A stretch of DNA of 64,000 nucleotides from Polyangium jinanense. GTDB taxonomy: Bacteria; Myxococcota; Polyangia; Polyangiales; Polyangiaceae. The DNA lies in contig NZ_JAGTJJ010000057.1 in the NCBI RefSeq assembly GCF_028435365.1, positions 1 to 64,000 of the forward strand, given 5' to 3'. The notes under the pieces were generated by a model. It searched no databases. It saw only the letters and a list, made by a program, of their open reading frames with translations, and had not been told where the DNA came from. The translations under genes were made by a program, and so were the position numbers. The number at the start of each line of letters is the position of its first letter. Within the stretch, counting starts at the first letter, position 1. This document shows, piece after piece, positions 44,764 to 51,521 of this stretch.

Positions 44764-45233
44764 AGACGAATGCGGTGAGGCTGCTCGATACGCACGGCAT
44801 TTCCTACGAGCTCCGGGCGTACGAGGTCGATCCCGAGGATCTGCGGGCCGGGACAGTGGCCGACAAGATCGGCTTGCCCGTGGAGCAGGTCTGGAAAACG
44901 CTGGTATGTCGGGGGGATCGGACGGGCGTCTTGATGGCCGTGCTCGCGGGCAACGAGGAGCTCGATCTGAAGGCACTCGCGCGGGCCACGGGCGATCGGA
45001 AGGTGGATACGGTGCCGCTGAAGGAGGTGCAGCCGCTCACGGGGTACGTGCGCGGCGGCGTGACCGCGATCGGCGGCAAAAAAGAGTTTTTCGTGGTCGT
45101 CGACGAGACGATCGAGCTTCACGACGTGGTGTCCGTCTCGGCAGGCGTGCGGGGGTTGCAGATCCTGCTCGCGCCGGCCGATTACGTGCGGGTGGTGAAC
45201 GGGAAGCTCGCGCCGATCGCCCGCAGCGCTTAG
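44760..45233 (+). CDS. ybaK: Cys-tRNA(Pro) deacylase, YbaK/EbsC family
   Basis: 157 residues, standard family size. YbaK hydrolyses Cys-tRNA(Pro), correcting misacylation by prolyl-tRNA synthetase. The motifs are recognisable: 'AVRLLDTHGISYELRAYE', 'VEQVWKTLVCRG', 'ALARATGDRKVDTVPLKEVQ', 'LTGYVRGGVTAIGGKKEFFV'. The Lys of 'VWKTL' is the conserved residue. Start codon overlaps the stop of the PLP enzyme (ATGA), so the pair is translated together. It ends 10 nt before the hairpin-array region. Confidence 0.88.
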   Translation: MKTNAVRLLDTHGISYELRAYEVDPEDLRAGTVADKIGLPVEQVWKTLVCRGDRTGVLMAVLAGNEELDLKALARATGDRKVDTVPLKEVQPLTGYVRGGVTAIGGKKEFFVVVDETIELHDVVSVSAGVRGLQILLAPADYVRVVNGKLAPIARSA

Positions 45234-45243
45234 GGACGCCGCG

Positions 45244-45540
45244 CCGGGGCGCTGCCCCGGACCCCGCGGGGGCTGTTCGCCCCTCGACCCGAACCAGGGC
45301 AAGCCCTGGACTCGTGTTGGAAGAACTGCGCGATGCGCAGTTCTTCCACAGGCCGGTGGCAAGACCAGGGACAGCGTTGCCAGTAGAAATGGCAGCGCGG
45401 CTGTCTTGGTCGGCAGGGGTCGTTCCTCGGCCTGTTCGATGAACTGCGCACCGCGCAGTTCATCGACCCCGGGTCCAGCGCTTGCGCTGGTCCAGGTCCA
45501 GGGGCGGATAGCCCCGGTGGGGCCTGGGGCAACGCCCCAG
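45244..45540. repeat. Hairpin array 1 (eight perfect short hairpins)
   Basis: No gene is found in 45234-45611. The region holds eight perfect stem-loops: 45244-45250/45254-45260 (7 bp); 45269-45273/45279-45283 (5 bp); 45294-45300/45303-45309 (7 bp); 45318-45331/45335-45348 (14 bp); 45436-45449/45453-45466 (14 bp); 45475-45481/45484-45490 (7 bp); 45501-45505/45511-45515 (5 bp); 45524-45530/45534-45540 (7 bp). Loops are 2-5 nt, often 3. The two 14-bp hairpins share the core AACTGCGC-NNN-GCGCAGTT. Bases 45391-45415 and 45492-45515 recur at the start of the window. Confidence 0.75.
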
Positions 45541-45561
45541 CGAAGCGCCCCCCAGATGAGA

Positions 45562-45610
45562 CAGGACAACGACCTCCGCGTCCAGGACAACGACCTCCGC
45601 GTCCAGGACA
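45562..45610. repeat. 21-bp tandem repeat, two copies plus a partial
   Basis: The unit CAGGACAACGACCTCCGCGT plus C (45562-45582) is repeated exactly at 45583-45603, then the first 7 bases recur at 45604-45610. It ends at the stop codon of the kinase on the other strand. Two copies without spacers do not make a CRISPR array. Confidence 0.7.
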
Positions 45611-45611
45611 C

Positions 45612-47174
45612 CTACCGGGTCAAATGTCGCAGCAGGCGCGCGAGTGCGAGGAGCGCGCCGGCGCCGATGAGGATGGCGGCGACGTAGGACAACCGAAGTG
45701 GCCCGAACCCGACGCGCTCTCCTCCGAGCCAAAGCCATCCGGCGATCTGGTCGAGCACGCGGATGAGCACACCCGCGCTGGCCAGCGCGACCGGGCCGCC
45801 GAGCATGCTGCGGACGTCGGGCGCGGGCTCGTGGGGCACACTCGGGAGCGGCCCGCGCGGGGCCGACGACACGCGTGACCTCGGGACCGAGGAGACCCGC
45901 GGGCTCGGCTGCGACACCGGCGCATCGACGCGTACGGCTGGCATCGACGTGCTCGATCGGCGCGGAGGCGCGTTCGGGCCGCTCGCACCCCAGTCCACGT
46001 CGATCGCGGCGGCGTCCCGGGCGCTTCCGGACAGCACCGCGGGCGGGTCGGACAACCGTGAGATGCGGCCTGCGCCTTCGTCGGCGAGCACCGTGGAGGC
46101 GACGTCGAGGCTCGCGGGCGGCACGGAGACGGCGCGCATCGAGCCCGATGCGCGACGCGTCTCCTGCCCCTCGAGGAGCGGCGCGCGCAGGGTCCCGGAT
46201 CGATGCACCGTCGGCGCGGAGAGGCGCGTCCCTGTGCCGAGGGCTTGCTCCACCTCGTCCCAGAATGCGCCGGCGCTCCCGGGGCGCTCGCGTGGGTCCA
46301 CGGCGAGCGCGCGCCGGAAGACGGCTTCGAGCGCGTCGGGCACCACGACGCCCTCGTTCCGCGGCGTGGGCCTGCGCTTCTCGTCGAGCACGGTCCCCAT
46401 GATCGCCACGGCGTCGCCGTCGATCACCACGCGGCCGGCCATGGTCTCGAGGAACGCGAGCGCGAGGCCCCAGACGTCGGTCCACGGGCCGGTCGTGCCG
46501 AACCGCTTCGGCGCCCACTGCTCTGGCGCGCCGTACCGCGGCGTGAAGGCGAGCGGCGTGGCTTCGTCCGCCCGCGTCATTTCCCCGGCCATCACGGAGG
46601 CTGCATCGCGGGCGCGGGCGATGCCGAAGTCGAGGATCTTCACGTACTCGGTGCCGTGGACCTCGGCGAGGAAGATGTTCGCGGGCTTGATGTCGCGGTG
46701 GATGACGCAGATCGGCCCCTGCGGCGCGGGAAAGTTGTGGGCGATGTCGAGGGCGCGGGCGACGGGCGTGAGCAGCCGCGCGGCTTCGACGTAGCTGAGC
46801 GGCGGCAGGCCGTCCGTGGCGCGCTGCTCGATGAGCGACCAGAGCGTGCGTCCTTCGAGCCACTCGAGCGCGATGAACGGCACGATGAGACCGCTGTCGA
46901 GCGTGATGACGTCGTAATGCAGCGGCCTCACGACCTCCGGGATCGTGGCCGAGAGCCGGAAGAGCATCTCGGCTTCCTCGCGAAATCGTTCGAGGAAACC
47001 GGCGCGCAGGTCCTCCGGGATCGTGGGGATCTTCAGGCACTTCAGCGCGACGGGGGCGCGGAACGCTCCGTGGAGCGCGCGGTAGACGACGCCGAACCCC
47101 CCTTCGGCCACCGCCTCTTCGATGGTGAAGGGGCCCTGCGTCGTGCCGGCGATCCCGAAGACGTCCTGGGCCAT
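45612..47174 (-). CDS. Membrane-anchored Ser/Thr protein kinase
   Basis: 520 residues from ATG 47174. Kinase domain residues ~16-290: Gly loop 'EGGFGVVYRA', ATP lysine Lys45 ('VALKCLK'), catalytic 'VIHRDIKPANIFLAE', 'KILDFGIARA' and the APE region 'TPRYGAPEQWAPK'. A ~160-residue Ser/Pro/Arg-rich linker follows. The C-terminus has two membrane segments ('GPVALASAGVLIRVLDQ', 'AAILIGAGALLALARL'), so the kinase faces the cytoplasm and its tail is anchored. A Pkn-type kinase of a kind common in myxobacteria. The start is set by the TATGCT hexamer 8 nt upstream; the longer open frame upstream is not kinase-like. Confidence 0.88.
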   Translation of the reverse strand: MAQDVFGIAGTTQGPFTIEEAVAEGGFGVVYRALHGAFRAPVALKCLKIPTIPEDLRAGFLERFREEAEMLFRLSATIPEVVRPLHYDVITLDSGLIVPFIALEWLEGRTLWSLIEQRATDGLPPLSYVEAARLLTPVARALDIAHNFPAPQGPICVIHRDIKPANIFLAEVHGTEYVKILDFGIARARDAASVMAGEMTRADEATPLAFTPRYGAPEQWAPKRFGTTGPWTDVWGLALAFLETMAGRVVIDGDAVAIMGTVLDEKRRPTPRNEGVVVPDALEAVFRRALAVDPRERPGSAGAFWDEVEQALGTGTRLSAPTVHRSGTLRAPLLEGQETRRASGSMRAVSVPPASLDVASTVLADEGAGRISRLSDPPAVLSGSARDAAAIDVDWGASGPNAPPRRSSTSMPAVRVDAPVSQPSPRVSSVPRSRVSSAPRGPLPSVPHEPAPDVRSMLGGPVALASAGVLIRVLDQIAGWLWLGGERVGFGPLRLSYVAAILIGAGALLALARLLRHLTR

Positions 47175-47182
47175 CGCACCCG

Positions 47183-47188
47183 AGCATA
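47183..47188 (-). promoter_or_regulatory. Putative -10 element of leaderless kinase gene
   Basis: TATGCT on the minus strand, 8 nt before ATG 47174; same hexamer and spacing as at 43187-43192. No Shine-Dalgarno is seen. Confidence 0.45.
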
Positions 47189-47236
47189 CGACGTCCGGGG
47201 TAGCGCGGTGAAGTGGGGAGGCGCGAGGCCGGGGTC

Positions 47237-47255
47237 TCGGCCGGCTTCCGGCCGA
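47237..47255. repeat. 8-bp hairpin between divergent genes
   Basis: TCGGCCGG (47237-47244) and CCGGCCGA (47248-47255) form a perfect stem with a CTT loop, between the kinase and crotonase promoters. It could be an operator or a repeat of the same short-loop type as the two arrays. Confidence 0.3.
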
Positions 47256-47273
47256 CGCCCGAGCGGTCTCTGC

Positions 47274-47279
47274 TAGCCT
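47274..47279 (+). promoter_or_regulatory. Putative -10 element of leaderless crotonase gene
   Basis: TAGCCT, 7 nt before ATG 47287, identical in context to the site at 43794-43799. No Shine-Dalgarno. Confidence 0.35.
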
Positions 47280-47286
47280 CGCCCGC

Positions 47287-48087
47287 ATGAGTGAGTTCGT
47301 CTCTCTTGAGATTTCCGAAGCGATCGCGACCGTCACACTTCTCCGGCCCACGATGCCGCCCGCGCTCTTCGTCGAGCTCGAGGTGCTGTTCGAGCGTCTC
47401 GCGACCGAGAAGGGCCTGCGCGCTGTCGTCGTGCAGTCGACGGCGAAGGCGTTCTCCTTCGGGCTCGATCTGCGCGCGGCGATGGCCGATCTCGGCCCGC
47501 ACCTCGCGGGCGCAGGCGCCGCCGAGCGGATGGAGCTGCTCGGGCTCATCCGGCGCTACCAGCGCGGCTTTGACGCCGTCGCGGCCTGCCCTGTGCCCGT
47601 GATCGCGGCCATCCAGGGGCCTTGCATCGGCGGCGGGCTCGACCTCGCGGCGGCGTGTGACATCCGCCTCTCGACGCGCGACGCGTACTTCTCCGTGCGC
47701 GAGACCAAGATCGCGATCGTGGCGGATCTCGGGAGCTTGCAGCGGCTGCCGCGCCTGCTCGGCCAGGGGCTCGTGCGGGAGCTCGCGTTCACGGGCAAGG
47801 ATCTCTCGGCCGAGCGTGCGCTCTCGATCGGCCTCGTGAACGAGCTCTTCGACGACGCGGCGGCACTCCAGGCGGGGGCGCGCAAGCTCGCGCTGGAGAT
47901 CGCGGCGAATCCGCCGCTCACGGTGCGCGGCGTCAAGGCGGTGCTCGATCACGGCGAGGGCAAGTCGGTCGCCGACGGGCTCGCCTACGTCGCGGCGTGG
48001 AACGCGGCGTTCCTCGCGTCCGAGGATCTCGGCGAAGCCATGGCGTCGTTCATGGAGAAGCGACCGCCGCGGTTCGCAGGGAAGTAA
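47287..48087 (+). CDS. Delta3,5-delta2,4-dienoyl-CoA isomerase (ECH1-like crotonase)
   Basis: 266 residues of the enoyl-CoA hydratase/isomerase superfamily. The three acidic residues used by rat ECH1 (Asp176, Glu196, Asp204) are matched at the same spacing: Asp119 in 'GGGLDLAAACDIR', Glu139 in 'FSVRETKIAIV', Asp147 in 'VADLGSLQRLP'. The oxyanion-hole region 'FSFGLDLR' is also present. This supports isomerisation of 3,5-dienoyl-CoA to 2,4-dienoyl-CoA in beta-oxidation of unsaturated fatty acids. No other beta-oxidation gene is nearby, so it is probably one of several scattered copies. Confidence 0.85.
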   Translation: MSEFVSLEISEAIATVTLLRPTMPPALFVELEVLFERLATEKGLRAVVVQSTAKAFSFGLDLRAAMADLGPHLAGAGAAERMELLGLIRRYQRGFDAVAACPVPVIAAIQGPCIGGGLDLAAACDIRLSTRDAYFSVRETKIAIVADLGSLQRLPRLLGQGLVRELAFTGKDLSAERALSIGLVNELFDDAAALQAGARKLALEIAANPPLTVRGVKAVLDHGEGKSVADGLAYVAAWNAAFLASEDLGEAMASFMEKRPPRFAGK

Positions 48088-48219
48088 GTAGGCGGGAAAA
48101 CACGACGAATTCGTTGCGAGCGGACGAGCTGGAGGTGCACCATGGCCTGTGATGGGGGCCATGAACATCGCACCGAATCCGGGGTGCGGCGTCGTGCTTC
48201 CCCTGGAGGTGGACGCTTG

Positions 48220-49653
48220 ATGCGCATGGACTTGCCCGCTGCGGACACGCTGCTTCGTGGCTGCCCGACGCCCCTCGCGCGGCTCTCGCTCTCCGGCGAG
48301 ATGCTCGCGACGAACGCCGCGTGGGACGCACGCGTGGGCAGCGGTTCGCTCGACGCTCGCGTGCACGAACAGGAGCGCGCCGCGCTCGCGGAGGCGCGAC
48401 GCGAAGCCTTCGTTTCAGAGGCGACGCGCTCGCTCGACGTGCGCCTCGCGCGGGAGGGCGAGCGCGCGAGGCTCTCGTTCTGGCGCGCCGATGAGCAGAC
48501 GCTCTGGGCCTCGGCGGAGGTGAGCCGCGACGAGCACGAGGAGCGCAAGGCACGCCTCCTCCTCGACTGCTTTCGCAAGATGGACGCGATCGTCTGGTCG
48601 TGCGATGCGGAGGGCAACATCCTCTTGTCGGATGGCAAGGGGCTCGCGCACCTCGGCCTCGTCCCCGGGCAATCCGTGGGGAAGAACGTGTTCCGGCTCT
48701 TCCCGCCGGACGCGGCGGTGCACACGATCGTCAAGCGCACGCTCGCCGGCGAGACCTTCTTCCACGAGGACGTGACCGAGAAGGCGCACTGGCTCGCCGT
48801 CTACACGCCGCTCGTCGACGCGCGCGGCGCCGTGAAGGGGCTCCAGTCGCTCTCGATAAACCTCGCCGAGGATGTGCAGCTCGCCAAGCGCTCGAAGGTC
48901 CTCGCGGAGTGCGTCGCGCGGCTGCCCATCACTCTGTTCGCGCTCGACAAGGATGGGACGTGCACGCTCTTCGCGGGGGCGCTCGGCAAACGGCTGGGGC
49001 GCTCGGCCTCGGATCTCGTTGGGAAAAACCTGCTCGAGGTCTACGGCGACCGCGAGGACATCGTCTCCGACATGCGACGCGCGCTCGCGGGCGAGGAGCA
49101 CGTCGTCGTGCGCCCGATGCGCGACACCCAGGTCCGCATCCGGTACGTGCCGGTGCGAGATCCGTTCGGCAAGGTGATCGGCGTGTGCGCGGCAGCCGAG
49201 GACGCGACCGAGCAGATGCTGTTCGAGGCGAAGATCCAGGAGCAGCTCGACCTCATCGCGTCGCAGAAGCAGGCGATCGCCGAGCTCGGCACGCCGATCA
49301 TCGAGGTCTGGCAGGACGTCCTCGCGGTGCCCGTCGTGGGCACGCTCGACACGGCGCGGGCCGAACAGATGCTCGGGGCGCTTCTGGAAGCCGTCGTCGA
49401 GAGACAGGCGCGCTTCGCGTTGCTCGATCTCACGGGCGTGGAGAAGGTGGATACGGACACGGCGCAGCACCTCGTCCGCGTGATCGACGCCGTGCGTCTC
49501 CTCGGCTGTGAGGGGATGATCACCGGCATCCGGCCCTCGGTCGCGGAGACGCTGGTCGGGCTCGACGTGAACCTCACGCAGACGCGCACGCTCCGCAGCC
49601 TCAAGGACGCGCTGCGCTCGTGTGCCGGGCTCGGCGCGCGCCCGAAGCGCTGA
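48220..49653 (+). CDS. PAS-STAS protein, RsbR-like (second copy)
   Basis: 477 residues from ATG 48220, which has GGAGG 10 nt upstream. The N-terminal ~130 residues are a degenerate sensor region ('LRGCPTPLARLSLSGEMLAT'). Two PAS-like modules follow ('AIVWSCDAEGNILLSDGKG', 'TLFALDKDGTCTLFAGALG'). The C-terminal STAS (~365-470) has 'TPIIEVWQDVLAVPVVGTLD' and 'FALLDLTGVEKVDTDTAQHL', the RsbR pattern with phosphorylatable Thr in 'VDTDT'. Same architecture as the protein at 27940-29106 but longer. No rsbS, rsbT or rsbU is adjacent. It precedes the cyclic-nucleotide-binding protein. Confidence 0.83.
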   Translation: MRMDLPAADTLLRGCPTPLARLSLSGEMLATNAAWDARVGSGSLDARVHEQERAALAEARREAFVSEATRSLDVRLAREGERARLSFWRADEQTLWASAEVSRDEHEERKARLLLDCFRKMDAIVWSCDAEGNILLSDGKGLAHLGLVPGQSVGKNVFRLFPPDAAVHTIVKRTLAGETFFHEDVTEKAHWLAVYTPLVDARGAVKGLQSLSINLAEDVQLAKRSKVLAECVARLPITLFALDKDGTCTLFAGALGKRLGRSASDLVGKNLLEVYGDREDIVSDMRRALAGEEHVVVRPMRDTQVRIRYVPVRDPFGKVIGVCAAAEDATEQMLFEAKIQEQLDLIASQKQAIAELGTPIIEVWQDVLAVPVVGTLDTARAEQMLGALLEAVVERQARFALLDLTGVEKVDTDTAQHLVRVIDAVRLLGCEGMITGIRPSVAETLVGLDVNLTQTRTLRSLKDALRSCAGLGARPKR

Positions 49654-49697
49654 CCCTCTCGCGCAGCGCGCGCATTCATGCCAGGATCCGCCCCCCG

Positions 49698-49735
49698 CGC
49701 CGCGGAAAACCCTTTCAACGCTTGGGTCCGCGGCG
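49698..49735 (+). promoter_or_regulatory. Long-loop inverted repeat before the cNMP-binding gene
   Basis: Nine-bp perfect arms CGCCGCGGA (49698-49706) and TCCGCGGCG (49727-49735), 20 nt apart, ending 13 nt before ATG 49749. It may be an operator or an mRNA hairpin next to the ribosome-binding site AAGGA. Confidence 0.3.
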
Positions 49736-49748
49736 ACAAGGACCTGCC

Positions 49749-50612
49749 ATGACGATTCGACCCGCCGATCTCCACGCGATTCCCCTCTTCGAGGGCATCA
49801 CCGAGGCCCACCTCGCCGAGCTCATCGAGGGCCTCGAGCGCGTCACGCTCGCGCCTGGCGACGTGCTCTTCGAGGCCGGCACCGAGCCGAAACACCTGTG
49901 GCTGCTCGCCTCGGGCGAGATCGCCCTCGAGCAGGCCGGCGAGGTCCGCTTCCGTCTCGCGCCCATCGCGCCCATCGGCGAGCTCGGGGCGCTGACCGGG
50001 CTCTACCGCAACACCCGCGCGGTCGCGACCGAGGCGTCCGAGCTTTACCGCATCGGTGTCGTCGCGCTCATGCGGTTCTTCGAGAGCCACGGCGACGTCG
50101 CGTTCCCGTTCTATCACAACCTCCTCAAGATCGTGGCGCAGAAGGTCCACCGCGATGCGATGCGGCAGGGCGAGATGCGGGCGAACATCATCCGCACGCA
50201 GAAGGCCATGAAGGAGCTGCGCGACCGCGTGCTCGAGGCCGAGGAGACGCCGATCAGCCGCGCGGTCTGCGAGACGCTCGACACGCTCATCGAGCACAAC
50301 CGCCGCGTTCACTACATGGTCACGCCGGCCTACGCGCTCTCGACCTCGGTCCGCCTCGACACGGGCGTGCTCATCCCCGTGAGCGCGATGTCGGACCGGT
50401 ACCTCGAGCTCGTCTCCTTGCCGGACGCGAAGGCGGGCGACGAGGTGAGCTTCGTGCTGGTGATCCCGAACGGCGAGATCCCGGTGAGCGGCAAGGTGCG
50501 GCAGGCGGGCGAGGGCTCGGTGCTCATCGAGCTCGACCTGCTCATCGAGGAGTACGCGAAGAAGCTCAGCGAGCATTTGACGCGTGTGCAGATGCTCGAT
50601 TTCGTGGTGTAA
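49749..50612 (+). CDS. Cyclic-nucleotide-binding-fold protein with PilZ-like C-terminus
   Basis: 287 residues. Residues ~10-125 are a cNMP-binding beta-barrel ('LAPGDVLFEAGTEPKHLWLL', 'GELGALTGLYRNTRAVATEA', where a CRP-type phosphate-binding loop would be). A helical stretch follows (~125-190). The last ~100 residues ('VRLDTGVLIPVSAMSDRYLE', 'SGKVRQAGEGSVLIELDLL') look like a PilZ-type barrel, but I do not see the usual RxxxR motif. There is no helix-turn-helix of the Crp/Fnr type. Possibly a second-messenger-controlled adaptor. Start has AAGGA upstream. It is followed after 38 nt by the acyltransferase gene. Confidence 0.65.
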   Translation: MTIRPADLHAIPLFEGITEAHLAELIEGLERVTLAPGDVLFEAGTEPKHLWLLASGEIALEQAGEVRFRLAPIAPIGELGALTGLYRNTRAVATEASELYRIGVVALMRFFESHGDVAFPFYHNLLKIVAQKVHRDAMRQGEMRANIIRTQKAMKELRDRVLEAEETPISRAVCETLDTLIEHNRRVHYMVTPAYALSTSVRLDTGVLIPVSAMSDRYLELVSLPDAKAGDEVSFVLVIPNGEIPVSGKVRQAGEGSVLIELDLLIEEYAKKLSEHLTRVQMLDFVV

Positions 50613-50650
50613 TCGTTCCGGTAGCGAACCCAATCCCCCGGGGGAAAGAC

Positions 50651-51490
50651 ATGAACTCGACGAGGCGCAAGCTCGCCATTGCCACATGGTCCTCGCCGCG
50701 CGAGGGCAACATCTACGGCAAGCTGGTCATGGATGCGGGCGAGGCGCTCGCCTACATCGAGCACCTGCGAAAGACCACCGGGGAGAAGGTCACGGTCGGC
50801 CACATCGTCGGCAAGGCCGCGGCGATGGCCCTGAAGAGCGCGCCGGGGCTCAACGGCCGCATCGTCCTCGGCAAGTACGTTCCCCACGAGACCGTGGACG
50901 TCACGTTCCTCGTCGCGCTGGAGGACGGGCGCGACCTCGCGAAGACGAAGATCCCACGCGCCGACGAGAAATCGGTCGCCGACATCGCGAAGGCGCTCGC
51001 CGAAGGCGCGGGCAAGCTCCGCGGCGGAAAGGACGCCGATTTCGAGAAGAGCAAGGGCATCGTGCGGGCCCTGCCCTCGTGGCTGCTCAAGCCCGTCCTC
51101 TGGACGACGGGGTTTTTGACGGGCTCGCTCGGGCTCGCGGCGTTCGGGCTGGAACCCTTCCCGTTCGGCTCGTGCGTCATCACGAACGTCGGCGCGTTCG
51201 GCGTCGACGAGGGGTATGCCCCGCCGACCCCGTTCGCGCGCGTGCCGGTGCTCATCCTCGTGGGCGCGGTGCGCGAGCAGCCTGCGGTCGTCGCGGGCAA
51301 GGTCGTCCCGCGGCCGCTCGTGACGATCACCGCGACCGTGGATCACCGCTTCATCGACGGCGCGCAGCTCGGCCAGCTCGCGAAGGTGCTCCGGAAGGGT
51401 TTTGAAGAGCCCTGGACGCTCGACGGCGTCACGAAGGCGCCGTGGGCCACGAACGATGCGCCCGAGGCGCACGCGACGAACGGCGGGTGA
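50651..51490 (+). CDS. 2-oxoacid dehydrogenase E2-like acyltransferase, catalytic domain only
   Basis: 279 residues. Consists of the E2 catalytic domain without lipoyl or E1/E3-binding domains. The key motif 'VDHRFIDGAQLGQL' (His and Asp of DHRxxDG) is intact, and 'GSCVITNVGAFGVDEGYAPP' is the usual CoA-facing block. Such stand-alone proteins are known in myxobacteria and Gram-positives and may transfer acyl groups to small molecules, not through a dehydrogenase complex. No E1 or E3 gene is here. A good GGGGGAAAG precedes the start. Probable operon with the cNMP-binding gene. Confidence 0.82.
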   Translation: MNSTRRKLAIATWSSPREGNIYGKLVMDAGEALAYIEHLRKTTGEKVTVGHIVGKAAAMALKSAPGLNGRIVLGKYVPHETVDVTFLVALEDGRDLAKTKIPRADEKSVADIAKALAEGAGKLRGGKDADFEKSKGIVRALPSWLLKPVLWTTGFLTGSLGLAAFGLEPFPFGSCVITNVGAFGVDEGYAPPTPFARVPVLILVGAVREQPAVVAGKVVPRPLVTITATVDHRFIDGAQLGQLAKVLRKGFEEPWTLDGVTKAPWATNDAPEAHATNGG

Positions 51491-51509
51491 CGCCAAGGCG
51501 GCCGGGCTC

Positions 51510-51515
51510 TACTCT
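51510..51515 (+). promoter_or_regulatory. Putative -10 element of leaderless amylase gene
   Basis: TACTCT, 6 nt before ATG 51522. No Shine-Dalgarno. Confidence 0.3.
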
Positions 51516-51521
51516 GGGCCC

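Noticed and set aside
40951..44976. A continuous 1341-codon minus-strand open frame
   Set aside because: Only the first part (from 42540) codes for the SDR. The rest is antisense to the barrel, DUF1992 and PLP genes, and its translation is Arg/Pro-rich with no domain.
45562..45610. Possible CRISPR repeat
   Set aside because: Two exact 21-bp copies and a partial lie directly head to tail without spacers, and no cas genes are near.
45460..48366. 968-codon minus-strand frame spanning the kinase and crotonase genes
   Set aside because: It overlaps the kinase frame and the crotonase, both of which have clear motifs. The frame itself has none.
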